The translations under genes and the position numbers were made by a program. A stretch of DNA of 64,000 nt from Actinostola sp. cb2023 (taxonomy: Eukaryota > Cnidaria > Anthozoa > Actiniaria > Actinostolidae): positions 62,001 through 126,000 of the forward strand of contig JAUJYZ010001525.1 in assembly GCA_033675265.1 (NCBI GenBank). The letters are read 5' to 3'. The notes under the pieces were generated by a model. The model was not told the DNA's origin. It did no database searches and was given only the letters and a program-made list of their open reading frames with translations. Each line of letters starts with the position of its first letter. Positions within the stretch are counted from its first letter, which is position 1. Of this stretch, positions 10,194 to 24,696 are shown one piece after another.

Positions 10194-13100
10194 CCGTACT
10201 GTAACTCCATAGCGTACCCATAACCGTACTGTAATTCCATACCGTATCATAACCGTACTGTAATTCCATACCGTACCATAACCGTACTGTAAGTCCATAC
10301 CGTACCATAACCGTACTGTATCTCCGTACCGTATCATAACCGTACTGTAACTCCATACCGTACCATAACCGTACTGTAACTCCGTACCGTACCATAACTG
10401 TACTGTAACTCCATACCGTACCATAACTGTACTGTAACTCCATACCGTACTATAACCGTACTATAACCGTACTGTAACTCCATACCGTACCATAACCGTA
10501 CTGTAACTCCGTACCGTATCATAACCGTACTGTAACTCCGTACCGTATCATAACCGTACTGTAACTCCATACCGTACCATAACCGTACTGTAACTCCATA
10601 CCGTATCATAACCGTACTGTAACTCCGTACCGTACCATAACCGTACTGTAACTCCATACCGTACCATAACCGTACTGTAACTCCGTACCGTATCATAACC
10701 GTACTGTAACTCCGTACCGTATCATAACCGTACTGTAACTCCGTACCGTACCATAACCGTACTGTAACTCCGTACCGTATCATAACCGTACTGTAACTCC
10801 GTACCGTACCATAACCGTACTGTAACTCCATACCGTACCATAACCGTACTGTAACTCCGTACCGTACCATAACCGTACTGTAACTCCGTACCGTACCATA
10901 ACCGTACTGTAACTCCATACCGTACCATAACCGTACTGTAACTCCGTACCGTACCATAACTGTACTGTAACTCCATACCGTACCATAACCGTACTGTAAC
11001 TCCATACCGTACCATAACCGTACTGTAACACCGTACCGTACCATAACCGTACTGTAACTCCATACCGTACCATAACTGTACTGTAACTCCGTACCGTACC
11101 ATAACCGTACTGTAACTCCATACCGTACCATAACCGTACTGTAACTCCGTACCGTATCATAACCGTACTGTAACTCCATACCGTACCATAACCGTACTGT
11201 AACTCCGTACCGTACCATAACCGTACTGTAACTCCATACCGTACCATAACCGTACTGTAACTCCATACCGTACTATAACCGTACTATAACCGTACTGTAA
11301 CTCCATACCGTACCATAACCGTACTGTAACTCCGTACCGTATCATAACCGTACTGTAACTCCGTACCGTATCATAACCGTACTGTAACTCCATACCGTAC
11401 CATAACCGTACTGTAACTCCATACCGTACCATAACCGTACTGTAACTCCATACCGTACCATAACCGTACTGTAACTCCATACCGTACCATAACCGTACTG
11501 TAACTCCATACCGTACCATAACCGTACTGTAACTCCGTACCGTATCATAACCGTACTGTAACTCCATACCGTACCATAACTGTACTGTAACTCCATACCG
11601 TACCATAACCGTACTGTAACTCCGTACCGTACCATAACCGTACTGTAACTCCATACCGTACCATAACCGTACTGTAACTCCGTACCGTATCATAACCGTA
11701 CTGTAACTCCGTACCGTACCATAACCGTACTGTAACTCCATACCGTACCATAACCGTACTGTAACTCCATACCGTACCATAACCGTACTGTAACTCCGTA
11801 CCGTACCATAACCGTACTGTAACTCCGTACCGTACCATAACCGTACTGTAACTCCGTACCGTACCATAACCGTACTGTAACTCCGTACCGTACCATAACC
11901 GTACTGTAACTCCATACCGTATCATAACCGTACTGTAACTCCATACCGTACCATAACCGTACTGTAACTCCGTACCGTACCATAACCGTACTGTAACTCC
12001 ATACCGTACCATAACCGTACTGTAACTCCATACCGTATCATAACCGTACTGTAACTCCATACCGTACCATAACCGTACTGTAACTCCATACCGTATCATA
12101 ACCGTACTGTAACTCCGTACCGTACCATAACCGTACTGTAACTCCATACCGTACCATAACCGTACTGTAACTCCGTACCGTATCATAACCGTACTGTAAC
12201 TCCGTACCGTATCATAACCGTACTGTAACTCCGTACCGTACCATAACCGTACTGTAACTCCGTACCGTATCATAACCGTACTGTAACTCCGTACCGTATC
12301 ATAACCGTACTGTAACTCCATACCGTACCATCCATAACCGTACTGTAACTCCGTACCGTATCATAACCGTACTGTAACTCCATACCGTACTCCCATAACC
12401 GTACTGTAACTCCGTACCGTACCATAACCGTACTGTAACTCCATACCGTACCATAACCGTACTGTAACTCCGTACCGTATCATAACCGTACTGTAACTCC
12501 ATACCGTACCATAACCGTACTGTAACTCCGTACCGTACCATAACCGTACTGTAACTCCATACCGTACCATAACCGTACTGTAACTCCATACCGTACCATA
12601 ACCGTACTGTAACTCCATACCGTACCATAACCGTACTGTAACTCCGTACCGTATCATATAACCGTACTGTAACTCCATACCGTACCATAACTGTACTGTA
12701 ACTCCATACCGTACCATAACCGTACTGTAACTCCGTACCGTACCATAACCGTACTGTAACTCCATACCGTACCATAACCGTACTGTAACTCCGTACCGTA
12801 TCATAACCGTACTGTAACTCCGTACCGTACCATAACTGTACTGTAACTCCATACCGTACCATAACCGTACTGTAACTCCATACCGTACCATAACCGTACT
12901 GTAACTCCGTACCGTACCATAACCGTACTGTAACTCCATACCGTACCATAACCGTACTGTAACTCCGTACCGTACCATAACCGTACTGTAACTCCATACC
13001 GTACCATAACCGTACTGTAACTCCATACCGTATCATAACCGTACTGTAACTCCATACCGTACCATAACCGTACTGTAACTCCGTACCGTACCATAACCGT

Positions 13101-16100
13101 ACTGTAACTCCATACCGTACCATAACCGTACTGTAACTCCATACCGTATCATAACCGTACTGTAACTCCATACCGTACCATAACCGTACTGTAACTCCAT
13201 ACCGTACCATAACCGTACTGTAACTCCGTACCGTACCATAACCGTACTGTAACTCCATACCGTACCATAACCGTACTGTAACATACCGTACTATAACCGT
13301 ACCGTACCGTACCATAACCGTACTGTAACTCCGTACCGTACCATAACCGTACTGTAACTCCGTACCGTATCATAACCGTACTGTAACTCCGTACCGTATC
13401 ATAACCGTACTGTAACTCCATACCGTACCATAACCGTACTGTAACTCCATACCGTATCATAACCGTACTGTAACTCCGTACCGTACCATAACCGTACTGT
13501 AACTCCATACCGTACCATAACCGTACTGTAACTCCGTACCGTATCATAACCGTACTGTAACTCCATACCGTACCATAACCGTACTGTAACTCCGTACCGT
13601 ACCATAACCGTACTGTAACTCCGTACCGTACCATAACCGTACTGTAACTCCGTACCGTACCATAACCGTACTGTAACTCCATACCGTACCATAACCGTAC
13701 TGTAACTCCGTACCGTACCATAACCGTACTGTAACTCCATACCGTACCATAACCGTACTGTAACTCCGTACCGTATCATAACCGTACTGTAACTCCGTAC
13801 CGTACCATAACCGTACTGTAACTCCGTACCGTATCATAACCGTACTGTAACTCCATACCGTACCATAACCGTACTGTAACTCCGTACCGTATCATAACCG
13901 TACTGTAACTCCATACCGTACCATAACCGTACTGTAACTCCATACCGTACCATAACCGTACTGTAACTCCGTACCGTACCATAACCGTACTGTAACTCCG
14001 TACCGTACCATAACCGTACTGTAACTCCATACCGTACCATAACCGTACTGTAACTCCATACCGTACCATAACCGTACTGTAACTCCGTACCGTACCATAA
14101 CCGTACCATAACCGTACTGTAACTCCATACCGTACCATAACCGTACTGTAACTCCATACCGTACCATAACCGTACTGTAACTCCGTACCGTACCATAACC
14201 GTACTGTAACTCCATACCGTACCATAACCGTACTGTAACTCCGTACCGTACCATAACCGTACTGTAACTCCGTACCGTACCATAACCGTACTGTAACTCC
14301 ATACCGTACCATAACCGTACTGTAACTCCATACCGTACCATAACCGTACTGTAACTCCATACCGTACCATAACCGTACTGTAACTCCGTACCGTACCATA
14401 ACCGTACTGTAACTCCATACCGTACCATAACCGTACTGTAACTCCGTACCGTACCATAACCGTACTGTAACTCCATACCGTACCATAACCGTACTGTAAC
14501 TCCATACCGTATCATAACCGTACTGTAACTCCATACCGTACCATAACCGTACTGTAACTCCGTACCGTACCATAACCGTACTGTAACTCCATACCGTACC
14601 ATAACCGTACTGTAACTCCATACCGTATCATAACCGTACTGTAACTCCATACCGTACCATAACCGTACTGTAACTCCATACCGTACCATAACCGTACTGT
14701 AACTCCATACCGTACCATAACCGTACTGTAACTCCATACCGTACCATAACCGTACTGTAACTCCGTACCGTATCATAACCGTACTGTAACTCCGTACCGT
14801 ACCATAACCGTACTGTAACTCCGTACCGTATCATAACCGTACTGTAACTCCGTACCGTACCATAACCGTACTGTAACTCCGTACCGTACCATAACCGTAC
14901 TGTAACTCCGTACCGTACCATAACCGTACTGTAACTCCGTACCGTATCATAACCGTACTGTAACTCCGTACCGTACCATAACCGTACTGTAACTCCGTAC
15001 CGTATCATAACCGTACTGTAACTCCGTACCGTACCATAACCGTACTGTAACTCCGTACCGTATCATAACCGTACTGTAACTCCGTACCGTACCATAACCG
15101 TACTGTAACTCCGTACCGTACCATAACCGTACTGTAACTCCATACCGTACCATAACCGTACTGTAACTCCGTACCGTACCATAACCGTACTGTAACTCCG
15201 TACCGTACCATAACCGTACTGTAACTCCATACCGTACCATAACCGTACTGTAACTCCATACCGTACCATAACCGTACTGTAACTCCATACCGTACCATAA
15301 CCGTACTGTAACTCCATACCGTACCATAACCGTACTGTAACTCCATACCGTACCATAACCGTACTGTAACTCCGTACCGTACCATAACCGTACTGTAACT
15401 CCATACCGTACCATAACTGTACTGTAACTCCATACCGTACCATAACTGTACTGTAACTCCATACCGTACCATAACCGTACTGTAACTCCATACCGTACCA
15501 TAACCGTACTGTAACTCCGTACCGTATCATAACTGTACTGTAACTCCATACCGTACCATAACTGTACTGTAACTCCGTACCGTACCATAACTGTACTGTA
15601 ACTCCATACCGTACCATAACTGTACTGTAACTCCATACCGTACCATAACTGTACTGTAACTCCGTACCGTACCATAACTGTACTGTAACTCCATACCGTA
15701 CCATAACTGTACTGTAACTCCATACCGTACCATAACCGTACTGTAACACCGTACCGTACCATAACCGTACTGTAACTCCATACCGTACCATAACCGTACT
15801 GTAACTCCATACCGTATCATAACCGTACTGTAACTCCGTACCGTACCATAACCTTACTGTAACTCCATACCGTACCATAATCGTACTGTAACTCCGTACC
15901 GTATCATAACCGTACTGTAACTCCGTACCGTATCATAACCGTACTGTAACTCCGTACCGTACCATAACCGTACTGTAACTCCGTACCGTATCATAACCGT
16001 ACTGTAACTCCGTACCGTACCATAACCGTACTGTAACTCCATACCGTACCATAACCGTACTGTAACTCCGTACCGTACCATAACCGTACTGTAACTCCGT

Positions 16101-19100
16101 ACCGTACCATAACCGTACTGTAACTCCATACCGTACCATAACCGTACTGTAACTCCGTACCGTACCATAACTGTACTGTAACTCCATACCGTACCATAAA
16201 CGTACTGTAACTCCATACCGTACCATAACCGTACTGTAACACCGTACCGTACCATAACCGTACTGTAACTCCATACCGTACCATAACCGTACTGTAACTC
16301 CGTACCGTACCATAACCGTACTGTAACTCCATACCGTACCATAACCGAACTGTAACTCCGTACCGTATCATAACTGTACTGTAACTCCATACCGTACCAT
16401 AACCGTACTGTAACTCCGTACCGTACCATAACTGTACTGTAACTCCATACCGTACCATAACTGTACTGTAACTCCATACCGTACTATAACCGTACTATAA
16501 CCGTACTGTAACTCCATACCGTACCATAACCGTACTGTAACTCCGTACCGTATCATAACCGTACTGTAACTCCGTACCGTATCATAACCGTACTGTAACT
16601 CCATACCGTACCATAACTGTACTGTAACTCCATACCGTACCATAACCGTACTGTAACTCCATACCGTACCATAACCGTACTGTAACTCCATACCGTACCA
16701 TAACCGTACTGTAACTCCATACCGTACCATAACCGTACTGTAACTCCGTACCGTATCATAACCGTACTGTAACTCCATACCGTACCATAACTGTACTGTA
16801 ACTCCATACCGTACCATAACCGTACTGTAACTCCGTACCGTACCATAACCGTACCGTAACTCCATACCGTACCATAACCGTACTGTAACTCCGTACCGTA
16901 TCATAACTGTACTGTAACTCCGTACCGTACCATAACTGTACTGTAACTCCATACCGTACCATAACCGTACTGTAACTCCATACCGTACCATAACCGTACT
17001 GTAACTCCGTACCGTACCATAACCGTACTGTAACTCCGTACCGTACCATAACCGTACTGTAACTCCGTACCGTACCATAACCGTACTGTAACTCCGTACC
17101 GTACCATAACCGTACTGTAACTCCATACCGTATCATAACCGTACTGTAACTCCATACCGTACCATAACCGTACTGTAACTCCGTACCGTACCATAACCGT
17201 ACTGTAACTCCATACCGTACCATAACCGTACTGTAACTCCATACCGTATCATAACCGTACTGTAACTCCATACCGTACCATAACCGTACTGTAACTCCAT
17301 ACCGTATCATAACCGTACTGTAACTCCGTACCGTACCATAACCGTACTGTAAGTCCATACCGTACCATAACCGTACTGTAACTCCGTACCGTATCATAAC
17401 CGTACTGTAACTCCGTACCGTATCATAACCGTACTGTAACTCCGTACCGTACCATAACCGTACTGTAACTCCGTACCGTATCATAACCGTACTGTAACTC
17501 CGTACCGTATCATAACCGTACTGTAAAACTCCATACCGTACCATAACCGTACTGTAACTCCGTACCGTATCATAACTGTACTGTAACTCCATACCGTACC
17601 ATAACCGTACTGTAACTCCGTACCGTATCATAACCGTACTGTAACTCCATACCGTACCATAACCGTACTGTAACTCCATACCGTACCATAACCGTACTGT
17701 AACTCCGTACCGTATCATAACCGTACTGTAACTCCATACCGTACCATAACCGTACTGTAACTCCGTACCGTACCATAACCGTACTGTAACTCCATACCGT
17801 ACCATAACCGTACTGTAACTCCATACCGTACCATAACCGTACTGTAACTCCATACCGTACCATAACCGTACTGTAACTCCATACCGTACCATAACCGTAC
17901 TGTAACTCCATACCGTACCATAACCGTACTGTAACTCCATACCGTACCATAACCGTACTGTAACTCCGTACCGTACCATAACCGTACTGTAACTCCGTAC
18001 CGTACCATAACCGTACTGTAACTCCGTACCGTACCATAACTGTACTGTAACTCCGTACCGTACCATAACTGTACTGTAACTCCATACCGTACCATAACCG
18101 TACTGTAACTCCATACCGTACCATAACCGTACTGTAACTCCGTACCGTACCATAACCGTACTGTAACTCCATACCGTACCATAACCGTACTGTAACTCCA
18201 TACCGTACCATAACCGTACTGTAACTCCATACCGTACCATAACCGTACTGTAACTCCATACCGTATCATAACCGTACTGTAACTGTCCATACCGTACCAT
18301 AACCGTACTGTAACTCCGTACCGTACCATAACCGTACTGTAACTCCATACCGTACCATAACCGTACTGTAACTCCATACCGTACCATAACCGTACTGTAA
18401 CTCCATACCGTACCATAACCGTACTGTAACTCCATACCGTACCATAACCGTACTGTAACTCCATACCGTACCATAACCGTACTGTAACTCCGTACCGTAT
18501 CATAACCGTACTGTAACTCCGTACCGTATCATAACCGTACTGTAACTCCATACCGTACCATAACCGTACTGTAACTCCATACCGTACCATAACCGTACTG
18601 TAACTCCATACCGTACCATAACCGTACTGTAACTCCGTACCGTACCATAACCGTACTGTAACTCCGTACCGTACCATAACCGTACTGTAACTCCGTACCG
18701 TATCATAACCGTACTGTAACTCCGTACCGTATCATAACCGTACTGTAACTCCGTACCGTACCATAACCGTACTGTAACTCCGTACCGTATCATAACCGTA
18801 CTGTAACTCCGTACCGTACCATAACCGTACTGTAACTCCATACCGTACCATAACCGTACTGTAACTCCGTACCGTACCATAACCGTACTGTAACTCCATA
18901 CCGTACCATAACCGTACTGTAACTCCGTACCGTACCATAACCGTACTGTAACTCCGTACCGTACCATAACCGTACTGTAACTCCGTAACTAACCGTACTG
19001 TAACTCCGTACCGTACCATACCGTACTGTAACTCCATACCGTATCATAACCGTACTGTAACTCCATACCGTACCATAACCGTACTGTAACTCCGTACCGT

Positions 19101-22100
19101 ACCATAACCGTACTGTAACTCCATACCGTACCATAACCGTACTGTAACTCCCATACCGTACCATAACTGTACTGTAACTCCGTACCGTACCATAACTGTA
19201 CTGTAACTCCATACCGTACCATAACCGTACTGTAACTCCGTACCGTACCATAACCGTACTGTAACTCCATACCGTACATAACTGTACTGTAACTCCGTAC
19301 CGTACCATAACTGTACTGTAACTCCATACCGTACCATAACTGTACTGTAACTCCATACCGTACCATAACTGTACTGTAACTCCGTACCGTACCATAACTG
19401 TACTGTAACTCCGTACCGTACCATAACTGTACTGTAACTCCATACCGTACCATAACCGTACTGTAACTCCATACCGTACCATAACCGTACTGTAACTCCG
19501 TACCGTACCATAACCGTACTGTAACTCCGTACCGTACCATAACCGTACTGTAACTCCATACCGTACCATAACCGTACTGTAACTCCGTACCGTACCATAA
19601 CCGTACTGTAACTCCATACCGTACCATAACCGTACTGTAACTCCATACCGTACCATAACCGTACTGTAACTCCATACCGTACCATAACTGTACTGTAACT
19701 GTAACGTACCATAACCGTACTGTAACTCCGTACCGTACCATAACCGTACTGTAACTCCTACCGTACCATAACCGTACTGTAACTCCATACCGTACCATAA
19801 CCGTACTGTAACTCCATACCGTACCATAACCGTACTGTAACTCCGTACCGTATCATAACCGTACTGTAACTCCGTACCGTACCATAACCGTACTGTAACT
19901 CCGTACCTACCATACCGTACTGTAACTCCATACCGTACCATGTACTGTAACTCCATACCGTACCATAACCGTACTGTAACTCCGTACCGTACCATAACCG
20001 TACTGTAACTCCATACCGTACCATAACCGTACTGTAACTCCGTACCGTACCATAACTGTACTGTAACTCCATACCGTACCATAACCGTACTGTAACTCCA
20101 TACCGTACCATAACCGTACTGTAACTCCGTACCGTACCATACCGTACTGTAACTCCATACCGTACCATAACTGTAACTAACCATACCGTACCATAACCGT
20201 ACTGTAACTCCGTACCGTACCATAACCGTACTGTAACTCCATACCGTACCATAACCGTACTGTAACTCCGTACCGTATCATAACTGTACTGTAACTCCAT
20301 ACCGTACCATAACCGTACTGTAACTCCGTACCGTACCATAACTGTACTGTAACTCCATACCGTACCATAACTGTACTGTAACTCCATACCGTACTATAAC
20401 CGTACTATAACCGTACTGTAACTCCATACCGTACCATAACCGTACTGTAACTCCGTACCGTATCATAACCGTACTGTAACTCCATACCGTACCATAACCG
20501 TACTGTAACTCCATACCGTACCATAACCGTACTGTAACTCCATACCGTACCATAACCGTACTGTAACTCCGTACCGTACCATAACCGTACTGTAACTCCA
20601 TACCGTACCATAACCGTACTGTAACTCCGTACCGTACCATAACTGTACTGTAACTCCATACCGTACCATAACCGTACTGTAACTCCATACCGTACCATAA
20701 CCGTACTGTAACTCCGTACCGTACCATAACCGTACCGTACCATAACCGTACTGTAACTCCATACCGTACCATAACCGTACTGTAACTCCGTACCGTACCA
20801 TAACCGTACTGTAACTCCATACCGTACCATAACCGTACTGTAACTCCGTACCGTATCATAACCGTACTGTAACTCCATACCGTACCATAACCGTACTGTA
20901 ACTCCGTACCGTACCATAACTGTACTGTAACTCCATACCGTACCATAACTGTACTGTAAATACCGTCCATAACCGTACTGTAACTCCGTACCGTACCATA
21001 ACCGTACTGTAACTCCATACCGTACCATAACCGTACTGTAACTCCATACCGTACCATAACCGTACTGTAACTCCGTACCGTATCATAACCGTACTGTAAC
21101 TCCGTACCGTATCATAACCGTACTGTAACTCCATACCGTACCATAACTGTACTGTAACTCCATACCGTACCATAACCGTACTGTAACTCCATACCGTACC
21201 ATAACCGTACTGTAACTCCGTACCGTATCATAACTGTACTGTAACTCCATACCGTACCATAACTGTACTGTAACTCCATACCGTACTATAACCGTACTGT
21301 AACTCCATACCGTACTATAACTGTACTGTAACTCCATACCATACCATAACTGTACTGTAACTCCATACCGTACTATAAACCGTACTATAACCGTACTGTA
21401 ACTCCATACCGTACTATAACTGTACTGTAACTCCATACCGTACCATAACCGTACGTAACTACCGTAACTCCACTGTAACTCCGTACCGTACCATAACCGT
21501 TACTGTAACTCCGTACCGTACCATAACCGTACTGTAACTCCATACCGTACTATAACTGTACTGTAACTCCATACCGTACCATAACCGTACTGTAACTCCA
21601 TACCGTACCATAACCGTACTGTAACTCCATACCGAACCATAACCGTACTGTAACTACTCCCGCCATATCGTACCATAACCGTACTGTAACTCCATAACGT
21701 ACTATAACCGTACTGTAACTCCCGCCATATCGTACCATAACCGTACTGTAACTCCGTACCGTATCATAACCGTACTGTAACTCCATACCGTACTATAACC
21801 GTACTGTAACTCCATACCGTACCATAACCGTACTGTAACTCCATACCGTACTATAACCGTACTGTAACTCCATACCGTACGTACTATAACCGTACTGTAA
21901 CTCCATACCGTACCATAACCGTACTGTAACTCCGTACCGTATCATAACTGTACTGTAACTCCATACCGTACCATAACCGTACTGTAACTCCGTACCGTAC
22001 CATAACTGTACTGTAACTCCATACCGTACCATAACTGTACTGTAACTCCATACCGTACTATAACCGTACTATAACCGTACTGTAACTCCATACCGTACCA

Positions 22101-24245
22101 TAACCGTACTGTAACTCCGTACCGTATCATAACCGTACTGTAACTCCGTACCGTATCATAACCGTACTGTAACTCCATACCGTACCATAACTGTACTGTA
22201 ACTCCATACCGTACCATAACCGTACTGTAACTCCATACCGTACCATAACCGTACTGTACTCTCCGTACCGTATCATAACTGTACTGTAACTCCATACCGT
22301 ACCATAACTGTACTGTAACTCCATACCGTACTATAACCGTACTGTAACTCCATACCGTACTATAACTGTACTGTAACTCCATACCATACCATAACTGTAC
22401 TGTAACTCCATACCGTACTATAACCGTACTATAACCGTACTGTAACTAACCGTACTGTAACTCCATACCGTACTATAACTGTACTGTAACTCCATACCGT
22501 ACCATAACCGTACTGTAACTCCATACCGTATCATAACCGTACTGTAACTCCGTACCGTACCATAACCGTACTGTAACTCCATACCGTACTATAACTGTAC
22601 TGTAACTCCATACCGTACCATAACCGTACTGTAACTCCATACCGTACCATAACCGTACTGTAACTCCATACCGAACCATAACCGTACTGTAACTCCCGCC
22701 ATATCGTACCATAACCGTACTGTAACTCCATAACGTACTATAACCGTACTGTAACTCCCGCCATATCGTACCATAACCGTACTGTAACTCCGTACCGTAT
22801 CATAACCGTACTGTAACTCCATACCGTACTATAACCGTACTGTAACTCCATACCGTACCATAACCGTACTGTAACTCCATACCGTACTATAACCGTACTG
22901 TAACTCCATACCGTACTATAACCGTACTGTAACTCCATACCGTACCATAACCGTACTGTAACTCCATACCGTACTATAACCGTACTGTAACTCCATACCG
23001 TACCATAACCGTACTGTAACTCCATACCGTACCATAACCGTACTGTAACTCCATACCGTACCATAACCGTACTGTAACTCCATACCGTACCATAACCGTA
23101 CTGTAACTCCGTACCGTATCATAACTGTACTGTAACTCCATACCGTACCATAACCGTACTGTAACTCCGTACCGTACTATAACCGTACTGTAACTCCGTA
23201 CCGTATCATAACTGTACTGTAACTCCATATCGTACCATGACCGTACTGTAACTCCATATCGTACCATGACTGTACTGTAACTCCCGCCATATCGTACCAT
23301 AACTGTACTGTAACTCCATACCGTACCATAACCGTACTGTAACTCCATACCGTACCATAACCGTACTGTAACTCCCGCCATATCGTACCATGACCGTACT
23401 GTAACTCCATACCGTACCATAACTGTACTGTAACGCCATATCGTACCATAACCGTACTGTAACTCCCGCCATATCGTACCATAACCGTACTGTAACTCCA
23501 TATCGTACCATAACCGTACTGTAACTCCATACCGTACCATGACCGTACTGTAACTCCATATCGTACCATAACCGTACTGTAACTCCATATCGTACCATGA
23601 CTGTACTGTAACTCCATACCGTACCATGACCGTACTGTAACTCCCGCCATACCGTACCATAACCGTACTGTAACTCCCGCCATATCGTACCATGACCGTA
23701 CTGTAACTCCCGCCATATCGTACCATGACTGTACTGTAACTCCCGCCATACCGTACCATAACCGTACTGTAACTCCCGCCATATCGTACCATGACCGTAC
23801 TGTAACTCCCGCCATATCGTACCATGACTGTACTGTAACTCCCGCCATATCGTACCATGACCGTACTGTAACTCCATATCGTACCATGACTGTACTGTAA
23901 CTCCCGCCATACCGTACCATAACCGTACTGTAACTCCCGCCATATCGTACCATGACCGTACTGTAACTCCATACCGTACCATGACCGTACTGTAACTCCA
24001 TATCGTACCATAACTGTACTATAACTCCATATCGTACCATGACCGTACTGTAACTCCATACCGTACCATGACCGTACTGTAACTCCATATCGTACCATTA
24101 CTGTACTATAACTCCATATCGTACCATGACCGTACTGTAACTCCATATCGTACCATAACCGTACTGTAACTCCATATCGTACTATAACCGTACTGTAACT
24201 CCATATCGTACTATAACCGTACTGTAACTCCATATCGTACCATGA
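10194..24245. repeat. 29-bp satellite array, about 480 copies
   Basis: The unit is an 18-bp part TAACCGTACTGTAACTCC plus an 11-bp part ATACCGTACCA, so it contains ACCGTAC twice. About 14 kb of near-uninterrupted repeats lie in one FANCG-like intron. Main variants are CCGTACC/CCATACC, AACCGTAC/AACTGTAC and GTACCATA/GTATCATA. From about 21.4 kb rightwards, and dominantly at 23.2-24.2 kb, a subfamily with CCCGCCATATCG and CCATGACCG takes over. Extra 11-bp subunits (for example at 10445, 11268, 16479, 20389, 22053, 22413) mark higher-order modules. The minus strand is open in all three frames over long stretches (up to 572 codons). I read these as repeat artefacts and not genes. Confidence 0.98.
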
Positions 24246-24398
24246 CTAGCTATGTATTTATTTATTTCAGTAATATTCTTTTATTTTACAATTTGCCAAA
24301 AGGCAGGCGAATAAACAATAGGACACGGATTCCCTTACGATGCTCTCGACCCAACCAAACCCGATAAATCCATTGTATTTCTACCATTTTTGTTTCAG

Positions 24399-24543
24399 CA
24401 AGAGGAAAGCGACTACGAAAATCGGTGGTGTACGACCTAAGAGAAGCTGAGGAACATGTTAACCTGCTTGAGCTGGTTTTATGTAAGGCTTATTCAGTAT
24501 TACGACTAGATCAGCCGTTAACGTCGTTAGGATGTCTACAAAG
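24399..24543 (+). CDS. FANCG: FANCG-like exon D
   Basis: The acceptor is ATTTTTGTTTCAG|CAAG and the donor CTACAAAG|GTATGG. The frame reads RGKRLRKSVVYDLREAEEHV, then NLLELVLCKAYSVLRL, then SLGCLQ plus a split R. The helix pair L-L-E-L-V-L-C-K-A-Y-S-V-L-R-L-D-Q-P-L-T-S-L parallels the human repeat L-E-A-A-V-A-L-I-Q-A-G-R-A-Q-D-A-L. Phase is informative: direct joining to exon C needs the weaker acceptor four bases downstream (start 24403). The good CAG acceptor (24399) fits only if an unseen exon lies between 4948 and 24398. Confidence 0.68.
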
Positions 24544-24568
24544 GTATGGTATGCAATCTCTCTATGTC

Positions 24569-24690
24569 TAATAATAATAATAATAATAATAATAATCTTT
24601 ATTTACAGTGGGTTAACAAGTATAGCAAATATACAATACTGGTTTCCAATTTGGCCCACTAAATAAATATACAATAACTACTGATACTGT
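24569..24690. repeat. (AAT)n microsatellite and adjoining A/T-rich tail
   Basis: About nine AAT units end in ATCTTTATTTACAGTGGG and an A/T-rich segment. Similar (AAT)n-CTTTAT junctions occur elsewhere in the window (for example 4470-4500), suggesting a retroposon 3' tail, but no body is recognisable. Confidence 0.6.
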
Positions 24691-24696
24691 CTAAAA

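Noticed and set aside
9563..10204. ORFs on both strands at the 3' end of the first retrotransposon
   Set aside because: They overlap the split direct repeat and the non-coding terminal region and have no recognisable domain.
10334..24233. Many long minus-strand ORFs (up to 572 codons) of Tyr/Val-rich repeats
   Set aside because: They are inherent to a 29-bp unit without stops; all frames give the same peptide, and there is no promoter, splice or start context. Kept as a finding, not as genes.
10194..24245. CRISPR-like array (29-bp repeats)
   Set aside because: There are no unique spacers between units; repeats are directly contiguous, and the context is an animal intron.
10194..24245. Centromeric or telomeric satellite
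   Set aside because: Nothing in the sequence shows centromere function, the unit is not telomere-like, and the array lies between exons of one gene.
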